From: Dryas octopetala
Lineage: Eukaryota > Streptophyta > Magnoliopsida > Rosales > Rosaceae
Direction of reading: 5' to 3'
Assembly: GCA_963921425.1 (NCBI GenBank)
Contig: OY992835.1
Coordinates: 12,276,001-12,340,000 of the forward strand
Length of the DNA: 64,000 nucleotides
Notes under the pieces: generated by a model
The model's input: only the letters and a program-made list of their open reading frames with translations
Database searches by the model: none
What the model was told of the DNA's origin: nothing
In this document: in pieces, positions 41,257 to 52,883 of the stretch
Position numbering within the stretch: position 1 is the first letter of the stretch
How the letters are laid out: every line of letters begins with the position of its first letter
Translations under genes and position numbers: made by a program

Positions 41257-41732
41257 GGGCCTGTTTGATTCAAGTTTTGGAAGCTTGGAAATGAGAAATC
41301 AATTTCATTCCCACGTTTGGTAAGTGCAGGGAAGAGAAATGTTTTCCAGACCCATGAGAATCTGATGCACCCAAATGGGCGAAAATGAATCCTTCATTCC
41401 AGCTTGGGTTTTGTTTGTCCCTTCTTGAGAAGGCATTTATTGCACTTTTTTGTGGCAAATATGCCCCTGCTAATATTTGAAAATGCCAAATTTTATCCAA
41501 AACAGCTCTTCATATTCTTTTTATTCTATGAGGGTATAATTGGAAAACTATACAATTTTTATTTATTATTCATGTCCAAACTAAACATGAGAATGAAAAT
41601 AAAAAGTTAAATTTTGGTTTTACTTTTTCAACATTTCTAAACACATTAATGAGAATCTTTATATTTCCTTCCCCCTAAAAAAGGCATAAGAACTAATTTC
41701 TTGAGAAATCAATTCTTTGAACCAAACAGGCC
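41257..41732. mobile_element. Tourist-like (PIF/Harbinger) MITE, 476 bp
   Basis: The left end GGGCCTGTTTGATTCAA and right end TTGAACCAAACAGGCC are inverted repeats. The flanks are TAA on both sides (41254-41256 and 41733-41735), the Harbinger-type TWA target. GGGCCTGTTTGG-like termini are usual for this group. The open frames at 41270-41500 and 41404-41610 lie inside and are spurious. Confidence 0.8.
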
Positions 41733-41735
41733 TAA

Positions 41736-43090
41736 GAACTTAATATTATTATACTTCCAAATGATCTAAGAAAATACTTTCCTAGAAGCAAAATAAAATA
41801 CAATACATAGCCTCAAATTCGAACAAAAAAAATTAAATACCCTCAAATCACAAGCACATGTATGGTGCTTCTAATAGACTTCAAATTAAATATTATAACT
41901 TAAATATAAAAACATGTTGCATGTTTACAGAACAAAATAATAATTCTAGAATAAAGTACCTTAAAAAACACGTGTGAAAACAAATGTACAAGACATCTGT
42001 ATATCAATTTGGACTTAGCCCTTGGGACATCAAAACCAAAACATTAGACTATATTATTTTCTGTAGGGGGTTGGACCCGGCACATGCTCCCAGCATCCCT
42101 AATTTGAAGGCCAACAAGATCTAAACGCTGGCACGCTTCATGCTCGCCACGTGTCACTCAGTCTGACAGTACTAATCATCCACTCATTCAATTTTTTTTT
42201 GGTCTGATCCACTCATTCATTAACGCTATCCAACTGCAGTGTGTTGCCACTTTTTAACGTTTCGGAAGTCGGAAGGCAAATCTTTTTCCTTAATTTACGA
42301 GCCACGAGGTAAATGCAGTGGCAACTTTATCGCCATTCACCGCGTAGAAAATCACCGCGTGTCCTCGTGTCAGCGTAGATTTAGATCCACGCCCCTATAT
42401 CTTTGTTAATTCTGTTTACTCCCCAATGTTTCAGTTTTTAGCCAACAAGGACCTACAGTGCTTTAGGCCTTTTTGATAATTGGAAAAGAAAAATATAATT
42501 TTAAACATATAACTTTCATTATAAAACATAAAAACAACAATTCATTCTTTGGTCTTGATAAATGATGTATATAGTTATTTATTAGGATAAGGATCAAATT
42601 TTGCTTCAACCAACCATAATGTGACAAAGAAATCGTACCAACAATTAATACAATATGAAATAATTTTTAATTTTCTAAGATCTTATTAGTCTTACATTTT
42701 AAATTTTTTATTAATAAATTATCATTTATAAGATTTGAACTCATAATTTTCTCTAATAAAAAGAGATTGAATATCATCTATTACACAAAATAATCATTGA
42801 CATTTTATATCGTAAAATTACATAACTACAATTACTTGAAAAAGGAAAATAAATTACGCTCAAATGTGTAGATAAGTTGTAATCAAATACAATGTTCTAG
42901 CATCAATAAAAGTTTTTGTTTTCTAGTAAGATTACTATTCTCATATGAGATTTGCATTAATAATACAGTTGTCATTCAAAATTCAATTTTCAAACTATAT
43001 TTAAATATGCCATAAAATAAAATATAATTTTTTCGGTGAAAAATACATTTAAGTGGTGTAGCCATATTGGAGCACAAGGAATGGAGATGA
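41736..43090. other. AT-rich spacer, nothing recognised
   Basis: No conserved frame was found. A slightly GC-richer island at about 42120-42400 (TGTCACTCAGTCTGACAG, ACCGCGTGTCCTCGTGTCAG) has no identified function. Confidence 0.4.
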
Positions 43091-43097
43091 ATAGTAA

Positions 43098-43492
43098 GGG
43101 AAAAGTTTTCAAAAATGACTTAAACTTTGACCTATGTGTTCATTTAGGATTCGTATTATGAGTTGTATCAATGTGTCTTTTTAATTTTAATTTTGAAGCC
43201 AATTTGCCCCTTACTTTAGTCTAATTATATTTTTTGTCCAAAAAAGGCCACGCACGTGAAGTGAATTGACTTCTATATTTTTTTATTACAAGTAAAATGA
43301 TGAATTTACTCATGATAAATTAATTATGTACGTGCCATGAGATCACTTTTGGACGAAATTTACAAACTGAGTTGACAAAAGTGGCATATTAACATCGAAA
43401 GTAAAATTGAGAGGGTAGATTAATACAACCCATAATTTATATCATGAATTGATATATGAGTTCTATTTGAAAATACTTCCTTAGACTTTACT
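43098..43492. mobile_element. Diverged long inverted-repeat (MULE-like) element
   Basis: The left portion (AAGTTTTCAAA, TTATGAGTTGTATCAATG, TTAATTTTGAAG) pairs imperfectly in inverted orientation with the right portion (ATTAATACAACCCATAATTT, TATTTGAAAATACTTCC). About 120 bp of each arm align with many mismatches. No target duplication was established. Confidence 0.45.
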
Positions 43493-43499
43493 ATTTTGA

Positions 43500-44240
43500 A
43501 TAGAAATCAAGTCATATATTTGTGTACTCATTGAAACAAAACAAGGAATCAATTTAATAACGGTATTTAACAAATTGAAAAAATGTTTTTTAATTATATT
43601 ATATAATACTTTTTTTTGTAACTATCTTATATAATCTTTGAAAATAAAATAAGTTTGAAAAAAAGGGACGAACCCAAAGTTGAGAGTGACCTTGATTGTG
43701 AGAGATTAAAGTGCAACCATTATTATAATGAAAAATAAGATTAATGATGTAACTATGTAAGGATGTATAGACTTGGATTGGTCATATTACTGTAAAATTA
43801 AAAAATTTGAAACAGGGGTCAATGACGTCATCCCAACAAATATATTAAATTGAAGGGCATCCATCAATAATAGAAAAGTTGAATTAGTCATTTAGAAGTA
43901 GGACGAAATGCAAACAATAGGGGTAGCCAAAGAAGAATAACTCAAAACATAAGAGAATGAGTACTCGTTTGTTTGTTTGATTCTTTTTTTTTCCTATACT
44001 CATCAAATTTGTTTTCTAAATTTTGACTTAATGATGCAATATTGTTATTCAATTCTAAATTACATGGAATCTAATTAATTTTAATAATTTTCTACACGCG
44101 TCAAAAACTTGCGTCATCAAATCTACAAGTTGGTCACTCACTAACTGCATTTGTAGTGCACCTATCGTTGCAACTGCATCTATAGCTGCAACTGCATTCA
44201 CATCTATAGTTGCAGAATAATTTTCTTTTTGAATTTTAGT
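43500..44240. other. AT-rich spacer, nothing recognised
   Basis: No conserved frame was found. A short degenerate tandem repeat around AACTGCATCTATAG (44150-44215) is visible. Confidence 0.45.
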
Positions 44241-44242
44241 GG

Positions 44243-44520
44243 CATGTATTGTATATGGATTTTAAAAAACTTTTGTGGAGTTTAAAAGTTATATGGTATT
44301 CAATTAAGACTTTTAAAGACTTTAAAAAAGTCTGTAAAAGTCTATGTGTATTCAAATAAGAATTGACTTTTATGTGCATTTCAAAATTATTATAAATCCG
44401 ATATTTCCCTGCGGATTTCTATAAACTTTGTAGAACTCTGTAGAATTTTGTAAAAATCTGCAAAAGTTAGTAACTTAAAAAAAGTCTACAAAAGTCTTAT
44501 AAATCTATATACACTACATC
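44243..44520. mobile_element. Candidate MITE, ~278 bp
   Basis: The left end ATGTATTGTATATGGATTTT and the right end, in reverse, ATGTAGTGTATATAGATTTA form ~35-bp imperfect inverted repeats continuing into AACTTTTGTGGA / GACTTTTGTAGA. The interior has many AAAGTCT modules. The superfamily is not determined. Confidence 0.55.
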
Positions 44521-44979
44521 CTTTATAATATTTGTGGAATGAATTAAGGGTTATTTATAGTGTTTAAATATGTTTTATGAGATTTATTAATAAAAAATTT
44601 AAATTTAGCGTCTTTTATTGATGAAATATAGCATTTGTTGTGTGATGCATATGCATAGTGCTCGTTGTTACTTTTTATCCAATAACATAATAACACAAAC
44701 AAATATCGTTTTGAATAATTACATTATTGGTTTTACTTTTATCCTTATTTTTAACTGATTAAGGTACTAATATAGTAATATAGTAATATATAACGTGTAT
44801 TCACATAAACAAATTGGATAATTTTAGCATTATTGGAAAAGAAAAAAAAGAATATTCGAAAGATAAACCCAAAACAAAGGTCACCAAAAATGACTCGGAC
44901 CAAAACAGATAAGCACTACAGAGGGAGAGGAGAGGGTCCTCTCTTTCTCTTTTTCTCTAATCCACAAAACAGGACGATA

Positions 44980-45177
44980 CACGTCACCCTGAAAACGGAC
45001 CCAATGGATAAGGACCTCACAAGTCTCTCCTTTTCCCTCTATAAATAATACATACCCACTTTCCTGTTTGAACACTAATCCCTTCTTCTATATATCTATT
45101 ATTCTATTCACCAAAATTTGATTTGACTTTCAAGGAAAAAGCCTAAAGCCAACCCAACCCACCATTAGTATATAAAG
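44980..45177 (+). promoter_or_regulatory. J8 promoter: ACGT motif and two TATA candidates
   Basis: CACGTCAC at 44980-44987 carries an ACGT core. TATAAATA at 45040-45047 and TATATAAAG at 45169-45177 are both good TATA boxes. The first gives a leader of about 300 bases and the second about 180 before the ATG at 45380. Which one is used cannot be told. Confidence 0.5.
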
Positions 45178-45379
45178 CCTCTCTCATTGTTTCCCAACTC
45201 CATCAAAATCAAATCCGTTTGCCCTGCCCATTGATCCATATTCAGCTTCAAATACCGTTTGTCTATATATATAACTTTTGGGTTCTTGTAGCCAAAGACA
45301 GAAAGGTCTTGTGGGTGTTGTTGGGTTTTTGGAGATTTGGATTCTTGACTTTGTTTGATTGGTTTTCTGGGTTGCGTCA

Positions 45380-47278
45380 ATGGCTGCTGCTGCTGCTGGG
45401 GTTATTTGGGGCAATGGGTCTTCCTGGACTCTGTTCAAGGATAAGCCCAGGAACAAGAAGATGGTGAACAGGGTCATGGTCTCTTGTGTCTCTTCTTCTG
45501 TTATGGATCCATACCAGACTTTGAAGATCCAACCTGGTGCCTCTGAATCTGAGGTCAAGAAGGCTTTCAGACAGCTCGCTTTGCAGGTTTGATTCACATC
45601 CAATCCTCTTTTTTATTTATTTTGTTTTTTTAGTTTTCCCTTTTTATTTGATTTTGAATAATGTGTGTTACTGGGCAGAAAATTAGACATTCATGTTGCT
45701 TATTTTCTTTTCTTAAGAGTTGGGAGCTATTTTTTCTGTTTCTTGTTTTTTCTTGATGGGTTTTTTTTTTTTTTTTTTGTATGGTAGTTATTTTGTGGTA
45801 CTCATATTTTGGGTAATTAGTGGGGATCCTATTTATTAGGGTTTTTATAAAAAAAACAATCAAATTTACAATCAAGTTTGTGAAAAACACTATTGTGGGG
45901 GATTTGTTGGCTGATTGTGTTTGATCAATTGCAGTATCATCCAGACGTCTGCAGAGGAAACAATTGTGGGGTTCAGTTTCACGAAATCAATGAAGCTTAT
46001 GATGTATGTAACACTATGCCTTCCCTCTTCTATTATTATCATTATTATTTAAATTTCTTTATTTTTGTCCGGCATTATTTATTTATTAATTTATATCTCA
46101 AGCCTGTTGTTTTATGTTTGATACATGTACTCATTACAATGAAAATATTCTTGTACTAAATTTTTTAGGTGTTTTTTTGTTTCGGTTAAAAAGTTTTAGG
46201 TGTTAGTTTAGAAGAAATTTGGTTCTTTTTCTTTAGAGTTATGCTAAAGACACCGAATCAAATCTCGAAATTTTGGATCCAATCACGTAATTTTATTTGT
46301 TCATGTTTTAAGTTCACTTTAAAACACATTTATTTTTAACAAGATATTACCGCGTTACCTGCCATGCCAATTAGTGACTAAAATTTGAGAAAAGTTTTAA
46401 TAATTCTAGAATTATTTTATAGAATTAGTTTGATTTTTGTTTTTAGGATTTTTGTTTCCTTTGAGGCTACCAATAAAACCAATTATGAGCAAAGTTTGAC
46501 TGGTCATCTGCAAAACAAATACTGGTGTTAAAACTGAAATTAGCAAATTTTTTTGTCCTTATGGGATCGAATGGTGTTAAGACTTAACTTCGATCGAATA
46601 TGCTTAAGAAATTAAGGTCCCAGATATTGTTTTTTATTTTTTTGTTTTTTGTTTTCATTTTTATTATTTATAGATAAAATAAGGAAAAAAAAGGTACGTG
46701 AACCACTTGTTTCCCAACTTTTTGTATTTTTTAACCCTCTTGCGTTGGGTGAGGACCATGTTGGTGATATGGAACTGTACTTTTGATAGTTTTATAAAAC
46801 TTTGAAATTTAATGATCAATTATCAGCATCTTTGTGAATTGTGGGGGACAAGACAAAGTTCAATAATGTTGATGGAATGAGGCTCCATGCCACAATCAAT
46901 TATCAGCATGTTTTCATCACACAAAAAAAAGATATGTATATTATCAGCATCTTTTTTTTATATATATTGCAAGAAATTCTTTGTGGTATTAGGTGTTGGG
47001 TCCCTGGATTAAGTTTCTGATTATGATTTTTTATCAAATGTTGTGGTCCCTGAAGAATATTGTCTAATTGATTTCTCTATGGTATGTCTATGCAGACTGT
47101 TATGAGCAATTTGAGAGAAGAATCCACTCCATCGGAGATGTATGAGTCGTACGATGAAGGAGATGATGAGCCCATGAGAGGAATGAACGATCCGGATTGG
47201 GACATGTGGGAAGAATGGATGGGATGGGAAGGAGCTGGAATTAGGGACTACACATCCCACATTAATCCCTATATTTAA
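45380..47278 (+). CDS. J8: Chloroplast small J-domain protein (DnaJ J8 type)
   Basis: Exons 45380-45586, 45935-46003 and 47096-47278 give 459 bases, 152 residues, all phase-0 junctions with GT-AG borders. Residues 1 to about 45 are Ala/Ser/basic-rich, like a chloroplast transit peptide. The J domain starts at MDPYQTLKI, with HPD at 71-73 (junction of exons 1 and 2) and [11 protein letters not shown] closing helix III. The C-terminal [19 protein letters not shown] and [10 protein letters not shown] match Arabidopsis J8 (remembered). It would stimulate stromal Hsp70 ATPase. J8 loss in Arabidopsis mildly affects photosynthesis. An upstream in-frame ATG at 45359 exists, but MAAAAAG fits a transit peptide better. 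It is intact and single copy in this window. Confidence 0.93.
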
Positions 47279-47877
47279 AGAAAACAAATGTAATTAATCA
47301 ACATATGATTGAACCCAAATCCATTACAACCTAGATGGGTTGTTCATGTATATAGTGGAAGTGACTAAGTGAGGATATAATTATCCTTTTTGTACATAGC
47401 TCAAGCTGAGGCAATGCCCGCATTTACAAATGAAAGTTTTCAAGAATTTTCTTCACACTTGTTGGGTTTTTTTTTTTTTTATCTCCATTTATTTTAAATG
47501 ATATTTTTCGAATTATACGTGTCATCCTCACACAGGGTTATATTAATCTTCTTTGTTATTCCTAGTTTCCGACTTAATCAAATGTCATTTAAAAAAAATT
47601 CCTATGCGAAACGGTCACATAAATACATGATTTCTTTCTTATATAACTTGTTTGTGAGTTATTTTATAAAAGTGGATCTCACACACACGTTATTAGAGAG
47701 AAGTCATATATAACCATTATATATAATAGTTCACTGTCTCTCACTTCCTCAGCATTGCTTTTTCTTTTGTTCTCTTTGAAAATTGCCTGGTGATGCCCTT
47801 GATATTTTTAGATATTTTAATAGTTTCTTTAGATAAGGAAAGGAGGTTCTTTACAATATTATGAAAATAACTCACAC
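47279..47877. other. J8 3' UTR and spacer
   Basis: There is no gene. A T-run lies at 47467-47480. The frame at 47498-47713 has no signature. Confidence 0.5.
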
Positions 47878-47881
47878 AAGT

Positions 47882-48173
47882 AACTTAAAAAAATATACAT
47901 AAAAAATCTAAAAATACCAAGAGTAGGAATATAACTATAATATTGGAGAAAAACTTCCCTATCACTGAGATAGTTAGAGGTAACATTCTCACATTCTTCT
48001 CATTAAAACGGCAGAGAGAGAGAAAGTGAGTGAGAGAAAAGAGAGAACCAATGAGAAGAATGTGGGGATGCTATCTCTCTCCATCCTAGTGATAAGAGAA
48101 GTTTCTCTCCAATATTATAGTTATATTCCTACTCTTGGTATTTTTAGATTTTTTATGTATATTTTTTTAAGTT
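47882..48173. mobile_element. Hairpin-forming miniature element with 68-bp perfect arms
   Basis: 47882-47949 is the exact reverse complement of 48106-48173 over 68 bases by my reading. Pairing resumes inside with CATTCTTCTCATT / AATGAGAAGAATG around a GA-rich loop. Such identity between arms suggests a young miniature transposon or a hairpin kept similar by conversion. Target duplication was not resolved. The frame at 48026-48322 starts inside the loop and is not accepted. Confidence 0.85.
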
Positions 48174-48736
48174 GCTTATTTACACAGTATACACTATCAC
48201 CGAATGCATGTGTCGCACCTGTGGCTGCTAGCTTCACAGTGAAGCCGAAGTCTATGCCAAACAAATTGGGTTTTGGAAACATGCGATGTTGGTCGAATTC
48301 TTTTATTGGTTTTATAACTTAGATGTCGATGTTGATGTGATGTAAAAATTTGGACATGGGTGGCTAGATTTTGATTGGGCTCACAAAAATAAATGATTTG
48401 AGTGTTGGTATCATTAAGCTTGTACTCAAGGCCCGCTTGGCCCATTATGTAAAAGGAGGAGTGGAGCAGTAGGACCCGTAATTAACGTACCCATTTTAAA
48501 TAGGGGGTAGAAACAAAATCTGACAAAACTCACTCATTGGACTCGTGTACAATACAAAATCAAAATCAAAATTGTTAATTATTATTTTTCCTTTTTGAAA
48601 ACTGAGATTGTTTCCAAAACACAAGATTCTATCAATGGTTGCTCCTCCAGAAAACCAGTAACGAAAACCATCTGATTGCCCACCGCGACTTTCAATCAAC
48701 AGCTCACTTGGGCATGCTGAAATTCTCGCTTCTCAG

Positions 48737-49468
48737 GTACTACTCCTTCTCGCCCACTCTCTGATTCTGAATTTAGGGCTTCAATTCCATTTCAATTGCT
48801 AATTCCATTCCTAAAAACGGTTCAATTTCATTTTTTAGCAGGGAGAACCGAACGCACCCAGCTGCAAGAAACCCTGATTTTCTTTCTCATTGCAGGTGAC
48901 TATTCCTCTTCTTCTTCTTCTGCTATCAATTCACATGTTTATACACGTATCTGGGTTATGTTTTTATAGTGTATTTGTGGTCTGGAAACTGGGATTGTAG
49001 ACATTGAGCCACCATTGCTATTGAATTTATGCTTCGATTCCTGATGCCTTTCATTTTCTTTTGGTGGAACTGGGAATTGGAGTATTTAAAGTTGCTTTTG
49101 AATTGCAACGTTTGTATAAGTTTCTTGCCTGCTATGGATGTGCAAAGACTGAGGTTGAACATGTACGGTGTCATTCTTTGTGGAATCATATGCTTAACCC
49201 ATCTTTATTTTCTTTGATATTTTTATGAATTAAGTCTCTTTATTGTATTTTGAGGTTGATCTTTCAGTATGTAATCAATCATATCTAGCACACATGATCC
49301 GTAGAATGTAATATTTGTCCAAACATGAAAGCCTTGAATCAACGGTCTCGGTAATCGAATACGTAAAGACAGTCGAGAAAGTTTAAGTACATGTATCTTA
49401 CTTTCTTTGTGAGTGTAATAATTGGGAATAAATGTTATTTTTTTAATTATTTGTTTCATGTGTTGCAG
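48737..49468 (+). other. Leader (5' UTR) intron(s) of MRS2-1
   Basis: TTGCAG at 49463-49468 is a good acceptor just before the coding exon. Upstream donors are CTCAG|GTACTA (48737) and TTGCAG|GTGACT (48896). An acceptor-like TTTTTAGCAG (ending 48841) between them allows either one intron or a small extra leader exon 48842-48895. Confidence 0.5.
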
Positions 49469-49487
49469 CATTTAGAGCTCATAGGTA

Positions 49488-52400
49488 ATGGATGACCTCA
49501 AAGAGCGGCTGCTTCCACCAAAAGTCCCAAAACCTGCATCAGCTATAAACCTTCGGGAACAATCTTATCGACCGTCGGCCTTTGGAAGGCAACCCCTCCA
49601 AGGTGTGGATGTTCTGGGGCTGAAGAAGCGGGGCCAGGGCCTTCGATCTTGGATTCGTGTTGATACATCTGGGAATTCTCAGATCATCGAGGTTGACAAG
49701 TTCACCATGATGCGTCGTTGTGATCTACCTGCCCGTGATCTACGTCTGCTTGATCCTCTATTCGTTTACCCCTCTACCATTCTTGGCAGAGAGAAAGCTA
49801 TAGTTGTAAATCTAGAGCAGATTCGGTGTATTATTACCGCCGATGAGGTTCTGCTTTTGAATTCCCTTGATAGCTATGTATTGCAGTATGTGGTGGAGCT
49901 ACAGAGAAGATTGACAACAAATGGGGTAGGTGATGTTTGGCAGTCTGATGGTTCTGAATTGAGCCGGAGGAGGGGGGGTAGAAATTTTGATAATGTGTTT
50001 GGGAGCACATCACCTGATTATTTGCCCTTTGAGTTTAGGGCTTTAGAAGTTGCTCTGGAGGCTGCCTGTACATTTCTTGATTCTCAGGTGTGTAGAAGAG
50101 CACAATAATTTAGGTTCTCTATCCCTCTTCATTATTATATGCAGGTGATGAATGTTTATTTATTTGAGTAATATTTCTCAGAATATTCATATACCTTTGC
50201 CTTTTAGAAATTGATTGAACAGATAACATAAATATCATCATATTAAGATGACCATTTAATAGTTTATGAAGACTTGTATTGTAATTGCGAGACAGTGGAA
50301 ATGCATACCACAGTAACAATATCCTTGTCATATTGTGTTGAACCCAGACGTTCTGAAGTGGCCAGGACACATGATGTGGAAATAGTGAAAAAAATCTTTG
50401 CCTTCACTGCTACATTTAAAATTGTTAAGTCTTTTACAAATTATACAGTACGTTTGGTCCCAGAAATCTGGTGATCCATCTAAATTAGTAATTTGTTTTC
50501 CGTTTTAGCAAACTATTAGTTAACGTGGAATCATACTTCTGCTAGCCTTTTATTTTACACTCATAGATCAAAAGTCTGTATACTGTTTTGTCAAGTGTTA
50601 TTAACATATCAAAGATTGTTATTATTATTAGAATTTTTTTTTTCATGCCTTTTGTTACTGATATGATTGTCAAACAATATTATGGTCATATTCTTTCACT
50701 AGTTGAAGAAAGCTGAAGTTTTCATTGATCTTTTAAATTATGTACTTTGCCTTGTTTTCAGTCAATGAAATACTTACTGGTATAATATGTCAACAACCGT
50801 TAAGCATATGCCTGTATGAATGTTGGAATATTCATTTGGGTTTGGGTGCACTTGCATAGCCTGTCAAGGCACATAATACACCAAATGGGGTAGGGCTGTC
50901 AGATCAGTGGTATACATAAATGACATGTGGATTGATGGAGTGATGACCATGTTTTGGGGAGTGTGGATGGAGAGAAAAACAAGGATTTTTTACTGTTATG
51001 GCCGTGTGGGGTGGAGGATTTGTCGGGTAGAATCATATTTGGTCTTCCTTGTGGGTTTTTATCTCTTCAGAGTTTAAGGAAATCCCAACTTTTGCTATTT
51101 TCTTCTTATTGGAGGGCTGTTGTAGTATAGGGGGAGGGATATTTTGTTAAAATAGATTCCTCATGTTTGTTAGTTTGTTGCTAGGTTTGGTATTCAGCGA
51201 ACAGGTTGTCCTCTGTTTTGTATCTTTGTATGATTTATCAGTAGTATTTAAATAAAATCTTGTTTCTCATCAAAGAAGTAATGTGGATTTCTTTCTGTAT
51301 ATTTCCAGTAAGAGCACTAATGCCCTTTAAAAATTTGAAGACACCATTGGTAGTTTGAACTTTGATCATGTTTCTTCTGTATATTTCCAATAAGATTACT
51401 AATGCTCTTTACAAACTTGAAGACACCATTGGTAGTTTGAACTTTGATCATGTTTCTTCTGTATATTTCCAATAAGATTACTAATGCTCTTTACAAACTT
51501 GAAGACACCATTGGTAGTTTGAACTTTGATCATGTTCTTGTTGGTTAAACATTCTGCAATTATTAACTCATTTAATAATGGCATATTTTAAAGGCAGCTG
51601 AACTAGAAATTGAAGCATATCCATTACTAGATGAGCTCACGTCAAAGATCAGTACGCTAAACTTGGAACGTGCGCGTCGATTGAAGAGCAGACTCGTGGC
51701 CTTGACTCGGAGAGTTCAGAAGGTACTGCATATTCATCTCACATATTAGCTTCAGCCTGCTTAATCAACCAAATGGTGACCAAAACTTGTCTTCTAACCT
51801 TTGAGCTGCACCTGTTTAGGTTCGGGATGAAATAGAGCAGCTCATGGATGATGATGGAGATATGGCCGAGATGTACCTTACTGAGAAGAAAAGTCGTATG
51901 GAGTCTTCATTTTATGGTGATCAATCTGTGATGGGGTATCGGTGTAATGATGGTACATCTCTTTCTGCTCCTGTTTCTCCTGTATCTTCACCTCCCGATT
52001 CCCGAAAGCTTGAGAAAAGCTTGAGCATTGCAAGGAGTCGACATGAAAGCATGAGGAGTTCAGAAAGTACTACAGAGAGTATAGAAGAGCTTGAGATGTT
52101 GCTGGAAGCATACTTTGTTGTCATTGATAGCACCCTGAATAAGCTGACGTCGGTATGTGTAGAAGCACTTGTTTTACTGAACTTTGACGGAATATATATA
52201 GAAATGACTATATCTTATCTTCCTCTTGTCATATTAACTTGAGTTGGGTAAATACAATCTTATGTTATCTCTCTCTTGTGTTTCAGTTGAAAGAGTACAT
52301 TGATGACACGGAAGATTTCATTAACATTCAGCTGGTATGTGGCTCGTTTATTTCTTTTCTCCTTAATATTTGTTGTTTCTCTCAAATGTTGCCTAAAGCA

Positions 52401-52883
52401 CTGTTCTAAGCTACTGAACATAGAGAAAAATAAAAGAAAAAAATGCCTGGATAAAATATTGCATCGGGTATATAATCTTATTGCTTTGGAGGCAATTATT
52501 ATAGAAGACACTTTTTTGAGTCAATTAATTCTGCTGGTTCAGATGACACCACAAAGATTAAGAAGATGTTAGATGTAACTTTTTGTTTGTTTCTTTGAAT
52601 TTATCTATATCACGGGAACAGAAATTTAACACCAGTTAGTTTTTTCTCGCAGGATAATGTCCGAAATCAGCTGATTCAATTTGAGCTACTACTCACAACT
52701 GCAACTTTCGTTGTTGCTATATTTGGGGTTGTAGCAGGAATCTTTGGGATGAACTTCACAATACCATTGTTTGATGACCCTGGTGCATTTAAATGGGTAC
52801 TTATAATTACAGGAGTAACTGGAGTTTGCATATTTTCTGCATTTGTGTGGTTCTTCAAATACAGAAGACTGATGCCACTATAG
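49488..52883 (+). CDS. MRS2-1: Mg2+ transporter of the MRS2/CorA family (MRS2-1 type)
   Basis: Exons 49488-50087, 51594-51722, 51820-52152, 52287-52334 and 52653-52883, all phase 0, give 446 residues. The first blocks (RPSASG-like start, LGLKKRGQGLRSWIRVD, RRCDLPARDLRLLDPLFVYPS) match the plant MRS2-1/MRS2-5 type. A long coiled-coil-prone region (about 195-380) precedes two membrane helices (about 386-406 and 418-437) with the diagnostic GMN pore motif at 402-404. The end FFKYRRLMPL is typical. It forms a pentameric Mg2+ channel, reported on the tonoplast for the Arabidopsis relative. The exon-2 acceptor is AAAG|GCAGCT, chosen because the nearer GGCAG would create an immediate stop. The ATG lies about 20 bases after an acceptor (49468), implying a leader intron. 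Intron 1 carries three 82-bp tandem repeats. It is intact. Confidence 0.95.
51295..51540 (+). repeat. Three 82-bp tandem repeats in MRS2-1 intron 1
   Basis: Units start at 51295, 51377 and 51459 with CTGTATATTTCCA.TAAGA and contain GACACCATTGGTAGTTTGAA. Units 2 and 3 look identical and unit 1 differs at several sites, so the last duplication is recent. Confidence 0.95.

Noticed and set aside
45630..45890. Minus-strand frame in J8 intron 1
   Set aside because: It is antisense to an intron, Lys-rich from a T-run, and has no family signature.
48026..48322. 98-residue frame downstream of J8
   Set aside because: It starts in the loop of the 47882-48173 hairpin and runs through one arm. There is no conserved motif.
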